In this document: piece after piece, positions 17,084-24,433 of the stretch
How the letters are laid out: each line of letters starts with the position of its first letter
Numbering within the stretch: position 1 is the first letter of the stretch
NCBI GenBank assembly: GCA_038182865.1
Contig: CP116226.1
Span: 1,612,001-1,676,000 of the forward strand
From: Microbacterium enclense
GTDB lineage: Bacteria > Actinomycetota > Actinomycetes > Actinomycetales > Microbacteriaceae
DNA: 64,000 nt
Direction of reading: 5' to 3'
The notes under the pieces: generated by a model
The model's database searches: none
Seen by the model: the letters and a program-made list of their open reading frames with translations, nothing else
What the model was told of the DNA's origin: nothing
Translations under genes and position numbers: made by a program

Positions 17084-18411
17084 GCACGTATCGCATCGGG
17101 GCCGGAAGCGGCTTCGCCGGCGACCGGTTCGAGCCGGCCGAGATCCTCGCCGCGCGCGGCGACCTCGACGCACTCGTGTTCGAGTGTCTCGCCGAGCGCA
17201 CGATCGGCCTCGCACAGCAGCGGGCCGCTACGGCGGCCGGTGCGGGCTTCGACCGGCTGTTCCTCGATCGACTCGCAGGAGCTCTGCCGCACCTCTCGTC
17301 GCGGACCCGGGTGCTCACCAACGCCGGGGCCGCCGATCCCATCGGGCTCGCGCGCTCCGTCGTCGACCTGCTCGCCGCGCACCCGCGAGGCGCCGGCCGC
17401 CGGGTGGCGGCGATCGTCGGCGACGACGTCGCGGCGCAGCTCCCCGCGGATGCCCGGATCACGGGGACCGACCTCACCATCGCCGACCTCGGCGACCGGC
17501 TCGTCTCGGCCAACGCGTACATCGGAGCGGGCGCCGCGATGAGGGCCCTGGAGAACGGTGCCGACGTCGTGATCACGGGGCGCATGGGGGATGCGGCGCT
17601 TTTCGCCGCTCCGATCGCCGTGCACCACGGGTGGGACGACTCCGCGCCCGACGACATGGCCGCCCCCACACTGGTCGGGCACCTGCTCGAGTGCGCCGGG
17701 CAGCTGACCGGCGGATACTTCGCCGACGGAGGCCGCAAGGTCGTTCCCGGGCTCGCGACCCTCGGCTTCCCCTTCGCGGACGTCGCATCCGACGGCGTCG
17801 CCGAGTTCGGCAAAGTCGAGGGCACGGGCGGTCTCATCTCCCGCGCCACGGTGCTCGAGCAGTTGCTCTACGAGATCGACGATCCCGCCCGTTACAAGAC
17901 CCCGGATGCCACCCTGGACCTGGGCGACGTCCGGATCGACGAGGTGGGCGCCGACCGCGTGCGCGTGTCCGCGGCGTCCGCGAACGGTCGACCCGAGCAG
18001 CTCAAGGTGAGCGTGGGCGTGCGCGATGGGTACCTGGCCATCGGCAGCATCGCCTACGCGGGGCGAGGTGCCCGCGAACGTGCCGAACTGGCGCTGCGGA
18101 TCGTGCGGGAGCGGTGGGACGTCGTCCACGGCCGCGATCCGCTCGAGGTCCGAGCGGACCTGCAGGGCTACAACTCCCTGCGCCCGTGGCATGTGCCGGT
18201 GGGCGACCCGGCCGAGGTGCGCGCGCGGCTTTCGCTGCGGACGTTCGACCGCTCGGTCGCGGCGCTGCTGCACCGCGAGGTCGAGGCGCTGTACACGAAC
18301 GGTCCGGCCGGTGGCGGGGGTGCCGACCTCAGCCTGAAGGAGACGGTCGGCATCGTCTCGACCTTCATCGATCGTGACCGTGTCGCGCCGCGAGTGGAGA
18401 TGGTGTCATGA
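17080..18411 (+). CDS. AtuA-family (DUF1446) acyclic terpene utilisation-like protein
   Basis: DUF1446 protein of 443 aa. The N-terminus RIGAGSGFAGDRFEPAEILA, LVFECLAERTIGLAQ, NAGAADP and VITGRMGDAAL are family hallmarks, as are GQLTGGYFAD and KVEGTGGLI. AtuA was named from the citronellol/geraniol (Atu) catabolic cluster of Pseudomonas, but its biochemical reaction is not established. In many organisms a ~100-residue C-terminal domain is fused; here that domain is a separate gene at 18408. Start GTG overlaps the esterase stop by 4 nt. The neighbourhood (ABC importer, esterase) suggests a role in converting an imported ester or branched compound. Confidence 0.85.
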   Translation: MSTYRIGAGSGFAGDRFEPAEILAARGDLDALVFECLAERTIGLAQQRAATAAGAGFDRLFLDRLAGALPHLSSRTRVLTNAGAADPIGLARSVVDLLAAHPRGAGRRVAAIVGDDVAAQLPADARITGTDLTIADLGDRLVSANAYIGAGAAMRALENGADVVITGRMGDAALFAAPIAVHHGWDDSAPDDMAAPTLVGHLLECAGQLTGGYFADGGRKVVPGLATLGFPFADVASDGVAEFGKVEGTGGLISRATVLEQLLYEIDDPARYKTPDATLDLGDVRIDEVGADRVRVSAASANGRPEQLKVSVGVRDGYLAIGSIAYAGRGARERAELALRIVRERWDVVHGRDPLEVRADLQGYNSLRPWHVPVGDPAEVRARLSLRTFDRSVAALLHREVEALYTNGPAGGGGADLSLKETVGIVSTFIDRDRVAPRVEMVS

Positions 18412-18713
18412 CGACTCTGGGCGATCTCGCTCACGCGCGCGCGGGAGACAAGGGGGACACGTCGATCCTCGTCGTCGCGCCGTATGAACCCGACGACTAC
18501 GCGCGCGTCGACGACGCGCTACGCGCCGAACGCGTCGCCGCGCACTTCGGTGTCGACCCGGGCAACGTGACCATCCACCCGGTTCCGCGTCTCGGCGCGT
18601 TCACCGTGGTGGTACGGGACAGGCTCGACGGGGGAGTGACGCGCTCTCGCGCCGCGGATCCGCACGGCAAGACGTTGTCGGGCCACCTGCTCGATCTCGT
18701 CGTGGAGGGGTAG
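18408..18713 (+). CDS. Small AtuA C-terminal-like domain protein
   Basis: 101-aa protein matching the C-terminal domain of fused AtuA-like proteins: LAHARAGDKGDTSILVV, AERVAAHFGVDPGNV, and the closing DPHGKTLSGHLLDLVV are the hallmarks. The function is unknown; the GDKGD and HGKTLS segments may form a ligand- or cofactor-binding site (inference). The gene overlaps the DUF1446 gene by 4 nt (ATGA), so the two halves are probably made together and form one complex. Last gene of the importer operon. Confidence 0.82.
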   Translation: MTTLGDLAHARAGDKGDTSILVVAPYEPDDYARVDDALRAERVAAHFGVDPGNVTIHPVPRLGAFTVVVRDRLDGGVTRSRAADPHGKTLSGHLLDLVVEG

Positions 18714-18722
18714 CTCCGCTCC

Positions 18723-18737
18723 CTTCGACGGGCTCAG
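18723..18737. repeat. REP-like word between converging operons
   Basis: cttcgacgggctcag, the same 15-nt word family as at 9601, 9693 (inverted) and 63898 (inverted). It lies in the 52-bp convergent gap after the AtuA-like gene. Confidence 0.45.
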
Positions 18738-18765
18738 GGATCTGCGCGGGGCGGACGCGCCGACG

Positions 18766-19608
18766 TCAGATCAGGCCCAGGTCCGCGAACGCGTTGTGCA
18801 CGCCGTCGTCCAGCACCGATGTCGTGACGCGGCCGGCGAGGCGCTGGAGCTCGGGAGCGGCGTTGCCCATCGCGACGGGGGTGCCGACGACCTCGAACAT
18901 CTCGACGTCGTTCCAGCTGTCACCGATGCCGATGGCATCCGTCGCCGACAGACCGAGGATCGCAAGCACCGCGGTGATCGCCGACCCCTTCGTGACGCCG
19001 GCCTGACCGATCTCGCCGTTCGAGCCGCCGGGGAGCGGAATCGACCCCGGGATGACGTGGAACCCGTCGCCGAGCTCGGCGGCGGCGTGAGCGACGGTGT
19101 CGATCGAGGGGCTGACGAACACGGCCTTGGCGACCGCGTCGCGGTCGACCTCCGACACCGGTCGCGGCTCCTTCCACAGCGGCTCCTCGGCCACCAGGCC
19201 TTCGGCGGCGAGCTGGGCGGCGCGCTCGGCGTGACGCTCGCGACGGTAGGCGGTCATCACGGGGCCCATGCCCGCGCTCGCGAAGACGCCCCCGTGCGTC
19301 TGCAGGAAGTAATGGATGCCATGCGCCTCGAAGTACCGCTCGAGGAGGTCGACATCGGCTCGGGGCATGGGCTGTTCGACGAGCATCTGCTCGTCGCGCG
19401 TTGCGTACGCCCCGCCGTTGGTGATCGCGCCGTCGAAGCCGATCGCCAGGACGTCGGGGTGGACGTCGCCGGCGGAGCGGCCGGTGCTCAGCCACACGAG
19501 ATGACCATTGGCGCGGGCCTCGCGGATCGCGGTCACGGTGGACGGGGCGATCAGCGAACCGTGCTCGAGGATCGTGCCGTCGACGTCGAGGAAGGCGATG
19601 CGGGTCAT
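18766..19608 (-). CDS. Cof-type HAD-superfamily phosphatase
   Basis: Haloacid-dehalogenase hydrolase of 280 aa, Cof/YidA type with a large C2 cap. Catalytic Asp8/Asp10 are in AFLDVDGTI, motif II is WLSTGR, and the C-terminal acidic motif is GIGDSWNDVEMF. The ATG at 19608 has GGAG about 7 nt upstream. It is the last gene of the beta-glucoside operon, 61 nt after the glucosidase stop, and probably dephosphorylates a sugar phosphate to relieve sugar-phosphate build-up or recycle a by-product; the exact substrate is unknown. Confidence 0.87.
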   Translation of the reverse strand: MTRIAFLDVDGTILEHGSLIAPSTVTAIREARANGHLVWLSTGRSAGDVHPDVLAIGFDGAITNGGAYATRDEQMLVEQPMPRADVDLLERYFEAHGIHYFLQTHGGVFASAGMGPVMTAYRRERHAERAAQLAAEGLVAEEPLWKEPRPVSEVDRDAVAKAVFVSPSIDTVAHAAAELGDGFHVIPGSIPLPGGSNGEIGQAGVTKGSAITAVLAILGLSATDAIGIGDSWNDVEMFEVVGTPVAMGNAAPELQRLAGRVTTSVLDDGVHNAFADLGLI

Positions 19609-19669
19609 GGTGCACTCCAAGGGGATCGGCCCCGGGTCCGCAGACCCGGGGCCGAGCCGGTCAGGGGGA

Positions 19670-21085
19670 TCAGCGCGAAAGCGACGCGCCGTTGGTTCGG
19701 ATGACGTCGGCGTACCAGTGGAACGACTTCTTCCGGTACCGATCGAGGGTTCCGGAGCCGTCGTCGTTGCGGTCGACGTAGATGAAACCGTATCGCTTGC
19801 TCAGCTGCGCCGTGCTGGCGCTGACGATGTCGATGCAGCCCCACGAGGTGTACCCGAGCACGTCGACGCCGTCTTCGAGCGCCTCACCGACCTGCACGAG
19901 GTGGTCGTTCAGGTACGCGATGCGGTAGTCGTCGACGACCGTCTTCTCCCCGTCGACCTCGACGAGCTGGTCGCGCGCGCCCAGACCGTTCTCGACGATG
20001 AACAGCGGCTTCTGCCAGCGGTCCCAGAACTGGTTGAGAACCAGTCGCAGGCCCACGGGGTCGATCTGCCAGCCCCACTCGCTCGCCGGGAGGGTCGGGT
20101 TGGAGACGCCGCCCATGATGTTGCCCTCGCCGGTGGCCCGCTTCGCGGGGTCGGCGGTCTCGGCGATCGACATGTAGTAGCTGAACGAGACGAAGTCGAC
20201 CGTGTTCGTCAGGTCGTCGCGGTCCTCGTCGGTGATGTCGAGCTCGATGCCCTTCTCGCGGAGCGTCCGCAGGAAGTACCCGGGGTAGGCGCCGCGGGTG
20301 TGCACGTCGCCGTAGACGAGGTTGCCGTGATCGGCATCCATCACGGCGACCGCGTCATCGGGGGACGGGGTCAGCGGGTACACCGGCATCGACAGCACCA
20401 TGCAGCCGACCTTCGCCTCGGGGGCGACCTCGCGGGCGATGCGGGTCGCGCGAGCGGATGCCACGAGCTCGTGGTGCATCGCCTGGTACAGCTGCTCCTC
20501 GGGAACGCCGCCCTCGGGGATCGGGATGCCGCCGCTCATGAAGGGCGCGTGCAGCAGCGAGTTGATCTCGTTGAACGTCAGCCAGTACCTCACGCGCGAG
20601 CCGTACCGCTCGAAGAGCGTCCGGGCGTACCGCTCGTAGAAGCCGATCAGCTCGCGGTTGGTCCAGCCGCCGTACTGCTCGGCGAGGTGCAGGGGCGTCT
20701 CGTAGTGCGAGATCGTCACGAGCGGCTCGATGCCGTGCTTCTCGAGCTCGTCGAGCACGCGATCGTAGAACGCGAGGCCCGCCTCGTTGGGCTCGGTCTC
20801 ATCTCCCTTCGGGAAGATGCGGCTCCACGCGATCGAGAAGCGGTAGACACCGAAACCCATCTCGGCGAAGAGCGCGATGTCCTCCGCGTAGCGGTGATAG
20901 TGGTCGATGCCGACGAGCTTGAGATTGTCAGGCGTGGGCTCGGCGCTGCGCGGACCCGAGATGCCCTTCGGCATCACATCCTGCACCGAGAGGCCCTTGC
21001 CGTCTTCGTCGTACGCGCCCTCGACCTGGTTCGCGGCGGTCGCGCCGCCCCAGAGGAAGCCGTCGGGGAAGGGGGTGGTCGTCAT
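19670..21085 (-). CDS. bglA: 6-phospho-beta-glucosidase, GH1
   Basis: Glycoside hydrolase family 1 enzyme of 471 aa. The N-terminal signature FLWGGATAANQVEGAYDEDG is clear, general acid/base is Glu173 in TFNEIN, and the nucleophile is Glu365 in FIVENGLG. It hydrolyses the 6-phospho-beta-glucosides (for example phospho-cellobiose, -salicin or -arbutin) delivered by the PTS permease encoded just upstream (21 nt gap). Genomic pairing with a beta-glucoside PTS supports the phospho-sugar specificity. Expression depends on the antitermination switch at 23045-23121. Confidence 0.93.
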   Translation of the reverse strand: MTTTPFPDGFLWGGATAANQVEGAYDEDGKGLSVQDVMPKGISGPRSAEPTPDNLKLVGIDHYHRYAEDIALFAEMGFGVYRFSIAWSRIFPKGDETEPNEAGLAFYDRVLDELEKHGIEPLVTISHYETPLHLAEQYGGWTNRELIGFYERYARTLFERYGSRVRYWLTFNEINSLLHAPFMSGGIPIPEGGVPEEQLYQAMHHELVASARATRIAREVAPEAKVGCMVLSMPVYPLTPSPDDAVAVMDADHGNLVYGDVHTRGAYPGYFLRTLREKGIELDITDEDRDDLTNTVDFVSFSYYMSIAETADPAKRATGEGNIMGGVSNPTLPASEWGWQIDPVGLRLVLNQFWDRWQKPLFIVENGLGARDQLVEVDGEKTVVDDYRIAYLNDHLVQVGEALEDGVDVLGYTSWGCIDIVSASTAQLSKRYGFIYVDRNDDGSGTLDRYRKKSFHWYADVIRTNGASLSR

Positions 21086-21106
21086 TCTTTTCGTGCCTCC
21101 GGGGGA

Positions 21107-22966
21107 TCAGCGGGTGGCGGACAGCGAGTCGACGGAGACGGCGCGGAACAGCGTCTCGCCGTGCGAGAGGGGTCCGGATGCCGCCTCCGCGACGTCGGGG
21201 TACAGGTCGCCGTTGGTGACGATGACCGGGGTGATGAGGTCGTATCCGGCCTTCTCGATGGCGTCGCCGTCGAATTCGAGCAGCAGGTCGCCGGCCTTCA
21301 CCTCGGTGCCGGACTGCACCTTGAGGGTGAAGTGCTCGCCGCCGAGCTTGACGGTGTCGAGACCCACATGGATCAGCAGCTCCACACCGTCGACCCCGCG
21401 CAGGCCGATCGCGTGACCGGTCGGGAACGCCGCGACGACGGTGCCGTCGAAGGGGGCGTAGACCGCTCCCGACGTCGGGCGGATCGCGACGCCCTTGCCG
21501 AGCGAGGCGTCGGCGAAGGCGGCATCCGGAACCTCGCCGAGGGCGACGACGGTGCCGTCGACGGGGCTCAGCACGACGGTGTCGGTCGCCGCGACAGGAG
21601 CTGCGGGAGCAGCGGTGTCGACCGGGTCCGTGAAGCCGACGATGACCGTGAGGAGGAAGGGCACGACGATCGCGACGGCCAGACCCAGACCCAGCATGAC
21701 CATGTTGCCGTTGCCGAGCAGCGCCGGGAGGGCGAGGCCCGAGGGAACGACGAACGCCTTCGAGAAGACGCCGCCCATCGCGATCAGCGCGCCACCGAGC
21801 GCACCGCCGACGATTCCGAAGGCGAAGGGGCGCTTGAGGGGCAGGTTGATGCCGTAGATCGCGGGCTCGGTGATGCCGGCGAGGAAGCCGGACAGGGTGG
21901 CCGGGGCGGCGAGCGAACGGAGGTTGGTGTTGCGGGTGCGCACGAGGACGCCGGCGACGGCGGCCGCTTGAGCGAGGACGGCGGCGAACACGGGTCCGAT
22001 GAGCAGCATCTGACCGGTGGTCTGCAGCTCGAGCTGGAACAGCGGCACCAGGCCCCAGTGCAGGCCGAAGATCACGAAGACCTGCCAGAGGCCGCCCATG
22101 ATGGCGCCGCCCAGCCACGGCACGGTCTGGAACACCCAGCCGATCGCGGCCGCGAGCCCGCCGCCGATCAGGCTCGACAGCGGGCCGATCGCGAGGAACA
22201 CCAGGGGAACCGCGATGGCGACCACGATCATCGGCGTGAGGAAGCGCTTGACGGCGCCGGGCAGCACCTTCAGCAGGAAACGCTCGGCGTAGCTCTGCAG
22301 CCACACGATCACGATGATCGGGATGACGCTCGAGACGTAGCTGACCATGATCACCGGGATGCCGAAGAAGGTGATGTCTGGCTGACCGTTCAGCGCCACG
22401 ATGCTCGGGTACACCAGCGCACCGGCGATCGCGAACGAGGTGAACTCGGATGCCTTGAAGTAGCGCGCCGCGGTGATGGCGAGCGCCATGGGGAGGAAGT
22501 TGATCAACGCGTCGGAGAGGGCGTTGAGGATCACGTAGGTGGTGCTCGTGGCATCCAGCCACCCGAAGGTGACGGCCGCGGCGACGAACGCCTTCAGCAG
22601 ACCGGTACCGGCAAGGGCCCAGAGGATCGGGGTGAAGATCGCCGAGATCATCTTGATGAAGCGGTTGAAGAGATTGCCCTTCGGGCCGGTGTCCCCGCCC
22701 TCGGAACCTGCGCCGCCGAGCTTCGTCTGCGCCTGGATCGCGGCGAAGACGTCGGGGACGTCGTTGCCGATGACGACCTGGTACTGCCCACCCGCCTGCG
22801 CCGTGGTGATGACGCCCGGGGTGGCGCGGAGGGCCGCGGCATCCGCCTTGCTCTCGTCTTTCAGCACGAACCGCAACCGCGTCGCGCAGTGCACGAGCGA
22901 GGTGATGTTGCTCTCTCCGCCGACGCCGGTCACAACCGCCGCCGCTGTCTTCGCGTGATCCACCAT
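21107..22966 (-). CDS. bglF: PTS beta-glucoside transporter, EIIBCA fusion
   Basis: Membrane phosphotransferase of 619 aa with domains in the order B-C-A. EIIB has phospho-acceptor Cys27 (LVHCATRLRF), EIIC has about ten membrane helices (residues ~105-450, PIIVIVWLQSYAERFL, GITEPAIYGINLPLK), and EIIA has His533 in LLIHVGLDTVKL. It takes up and phosphorylates beta-glucosides. The start MVDHAKTA matches family N-termini and has AGGCGG 6 nt before it; an upstream in-frame ATG at 22996 is less likely. BglF proteins also control their cognate antiterminator by phosphorylation, which fits the BglG gene upstream. Confidence 0.93.
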   Translation of the reverse strand: MVDHAKTAAAVVTGVGGESNITSLVHCATRLRFVLKDESKADAAALRATPGVITTAQAGGQYQVVIGNDVPDVFAAIQAQTKLGGAGSEGGDTGPKGNLFNRFIKMISAIFTPILWALAGTGLLKAFVAAAVTFGWLDATSTTYVILNALSDALINFLPMALAITAARYFKASEFTSFAIAGALVYPSIVALNGQPDITFFGIPVIMVSYVSSVIPIIVIVWLQSYAERFLLKVLPGAVKRFLTPMIVVAIAVPLVFLAIGPLSSLIGGGLAAAIGWVFQTVPWLGGAIMGGLWQVFVIFGLHWGLVPLFQLELQTTGQMLLIGPVFAAVLAQAAAVAGVLVRTRNTNLRSLAAPATLSGFLAGITEPAIYGINLPLKRPFAFGIVGGALGGALIAMGGVFSKAFVVPSGLALPALLGNGNMVMLGLGLAVAIVVPFLLTVIVGFTDPVDTAAPAAPVAATDTVVLSPVDGTVVALGEVPDAAFADASLGKGVAIRPTSGAVYAPFDGTVVAAFPTGHAIGLRGVDGVELLIHVGLDTVKLGGEHFTLKVQSGTEVKAGDLLLEFDGDAIEKAGYDLITPVIVTNGDLYPDVAEAASGPLSHGETLFRAVSVDSLSATR

Positions 22967-23044
22967 CGGAATCCGCCTGCCTTTCACCGCATCCATGCGG
23001 CCCGTCGAATGTTCTGTGGCGACGAATCCCGGGTGTTTCGGGCA

Positions 23045-23098
23045 ATAAAAAAGACCCGAATCCGTTCATCGCTCGTCAGCGATGTGGATTCAGGTCTT
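23045..23098 (-). terminator. Intrinsic terminator controlled by antitermination
   Basis: On the minus strand, a 13-bp near-perfect stem (aagacctgaatcc with ggattcgggtctt; + strand 23086-23098 and 23051-23063) is followed by a run of U (UUUUUUAUU). Its first arm is shared with the RAT hairpin, so the two structures are mutually exclusive. Confidence 0.88.
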
Positions 23099-23121
23099 GC
23101 CCGCTCGCGCGGTAACAATCC
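23086..23121 (-). promoter_or_regulatory. RAT ribonucleic antiterminator site for BglG/LicT
   Basis: Read on the minus strand, the 36-nt element begins GGATTGTTACCGCGC and ends GGGCAAGACCTGAATCC, matching the known RAT consensus (GGATTGTTACTG ... CAGGCAAAACC). The imperfect hairpin would be bound by the CAT domain of the BglG protein encoded immediately upstream, blocking the overlapping terminator. It lies 38 nt after the bglG stop and 120 nt before bglF. Confidence 0.88.
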
Positions 23122-23132
23122 AGAAGACGTCG

Positions 23133-23150
23133 GCAGGGTGTGACCCCTGC
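23133..23150. other. Small hairpin between bglG stop and RAT
   Basis: gcaggg and ccctgc form a 6-bp stem with a 6-nt loop within 10 nt of the bglG stop codon. It may stabilise the upstream mRNA end; no other role is evident. Confidence 0.3.
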
Positions 23151-23158
23151 GACGGTGA

Positions 23159-24067
23159 CTATAGCACCGGCGCGTCGGGTCCGCCACTGTCGTCGGGTCG
23201 ACCGAGGCTCGTCGCCAGACGTTCGACGTGGACGGTGAGGTAGAGCACCTCTTCGTCGGTGAGGGTCGACCCCGTCGCCGCGAAGACGTAGGCCTTCACG
23301 GCCTCGGCGATGCCGAAGGCGCGGGGGTAGCGGTGCTTCGCGAACTCGAAGAACGACGAGTCGCCGCTGGCGAGCATCGCCCGGTTCACGAGTCGCTGCA
23401 GCAGGAACCGCACGTGCAGGATGAACCGCGCGTAGTCGGGGCTCTCGGTGTCGAGGGCGACGCCGAGACCCGTCTCGACCGTGCGCACGACGTGCTGCAC
23501 GCGGCGGAACAGCAGCGCCGCGGTGCCGTTCGGCTCGTCGCGCGTGGCGTTGAGCAGGTGCATCGTGAGGAACACGCCCTCCTCCGGCGGAAGCTCACGA
23601 TCGAGGGATGCCGCGATCGAGGCCGCCATGCGCTCCGCCGCACGTGACTCGTCGGGGTGGAGGATCCGCAGCTCGGGCATCGAGGTGCCGGGGATGCGGA
23701 TGCCCTGGTCGAGGCGCTCGATGACGTAGTTCACGTGATCGATCACGGCCAGGGGCAGGCGGCGTCCGAGGTCGCGTCCGAGGTCGCGCTCGGCCTGATC
23801 GACGGCGTGCAGCACCGCCTCGACGAGCGCGTACGGAGCATCGGTGAGCAGCTTCTGGGCGTGCGCGGTGTCGCTGCCCTGATCGAGCACGAAAGTCTTC
23901 TCGACCTTGGCCGGGTCGACGCGCCCCTCGTGCTTGAGCTGGAATCCGATGCCCCGTCCCATCAGCACGCGCTCGCGGCCGTCGGCGTCGATCGCCACGA
24001 CGACGTTGTTGTTCAGCAGCTTCTGCACGCCGCCGGGCGGGAGGGAGACGTCACCGGCACCGGGCAT
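23159..24067 (-). CDS. bglG: BglG/LicT-family transcriptional antiterminator
   Basis: RNA-binding antiterminator of 302 aa. The CAT domain is recognisable at the N-terminus (LLNNNVVVAIDADG...VLMGRGIGFQ) and is followed by two PTS-regulation domains with conserved histidines (IDHVNYVIERL, MHLLNATRDEP, VEHRL-type positions). It binds the RAT site ahead of bglF and prevents termination when beta-glucosides are present. The ATG at 24067 lies exactly 7 nt after a TAAACT -10 element, so the transcript is probably leaderless; this start adds about 15 residues before the CAT core. The much longer open frame extending to 25885 runs antisense through the repeat array and rlmN and is rejected. Confidence 0.92.
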   Translation of the reverse strand: MPGAGDVSLPPGGVQKLLNNNVVVAIDADGRERVLMGRGIGFQLKHEGRVDPAKVEKTFVLDQGSDTAHAQKLLTDAPYALVEAVLHAVDQAERDLGRDLGRRLPLAVIDHVNYVIERLDQGIRIPGTSMPELRILHPDESRAAERMAASIAASLDRELPPEEGVFLTMHLLNATRDEPNGTAALLFRRVQHVVRTVETGLGVALDTESPDYARFILHVRFLLQRLVNRAMLASGDSSFFEFAKHRYPRAFGIAEAVKAYVFAATGSTLTDEEVLYLTVHVERLATSLGRPDDSGGPDAPVL

Positions 24068-24074
24068 GGGATGC

Positions 24075-24080
24075 AGTTTA
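24075..24080 (-). promoter_or_regulatory. Leaderless-type -10 element of bglG
   Basis: TAAACT on the minus strand ends 7 nt before the ATG, with no ribosome-binding site between them, placing the transcript start at or next to the start codon. Confidence 0.55.
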
Positions 24081-24091
24081 GGGCGGCCCTG

Positions 24092-24377
24092 GCGCGTGAG
24101 TTGCCGCGGTTGGTCGCCTGGCTGTGGTGGCGGCGACGAAGTGCGGCAACTGAGGGCGGCGGCGTGACGCGTGTGAGTTGCCGTGGTTGGTCGCGCGGCC
24201 GTGTTCGTGGCGACGAAGTGCGGCAACTGGGGACGCCGTGGCGCGTGAGTTGCCGCGGTTGGTCGCCTGGCTGTGGTGGTGGCGACGATGTGCGGCAACT
24301 GAGGGCGGCGGCGTGACGCGTGTGAGTTGCCGTGGTTGGTCGCGCGGCCGTGCTCGTGGCGACGAAGTGCGGCAACC
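24092..24377. repeat. Tandem array of four 53-nt palindromes (2 x 149 bp)
   Basis: This fills most of the 366-bp gap between bglG and rlmN. Four imperfect hairpins occupy 24099-24151, 24176-24228, 24248-24300 and 24325-24377. Each starts agttgccg and ends cggcaact (the fourth ends in c), with arms of about 20 nt that also pair ttggtcgc with gcgacgaa. Units 1 and 3 are one subtype and 2 and 4 another, so the array is two tandem copies of a 149-bp dimer. All six frames are open or repetitive here, but I see no plausible gene. Confidence 0.85.
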
Positions 24378-24420
24378 GAAGCGACCGCGCAGCGCCCAGC
24401 CGCGGTGCAGGCGCGCCCGG

Positions 24421-24426
24421 TACCCT
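24421..24426 (+). promoter_or_regulatory. Leaderless-type -10 element of rlmN
   Basis: TACCCT ends 7 nt before the rlmN ATG at 24434. There is no good ribosome-binding site, consistent with a leaderless transcript. Confidence 0.55.
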
Positions 24427-24433
24427 GGAAACC

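Noticed and set aside
23086..23121. Metabolite riboswitch upstream of the PTS gene
   Set aside because: The element matches the protein-bound RAT consensus, and the cognate BglG gene is adjacent; no riboswitch core is recognisable.
19508..23143. 1211-codon open frame on the plus strand
   Set aside because: It is antisense to the HAD, 6-phospho-beta-glucosidase and PTS genes, which have clear domains and motifs; its own translation is rich in Arg/Asp/Val low-complexity, typical of high-GC shadows.
24092..24377. CRISPR-like array
   Set aside because: The repeats are full palindromes abutting with only ~20 nt of near-identical sequence between them; there are no unique spacers and no cas genes.
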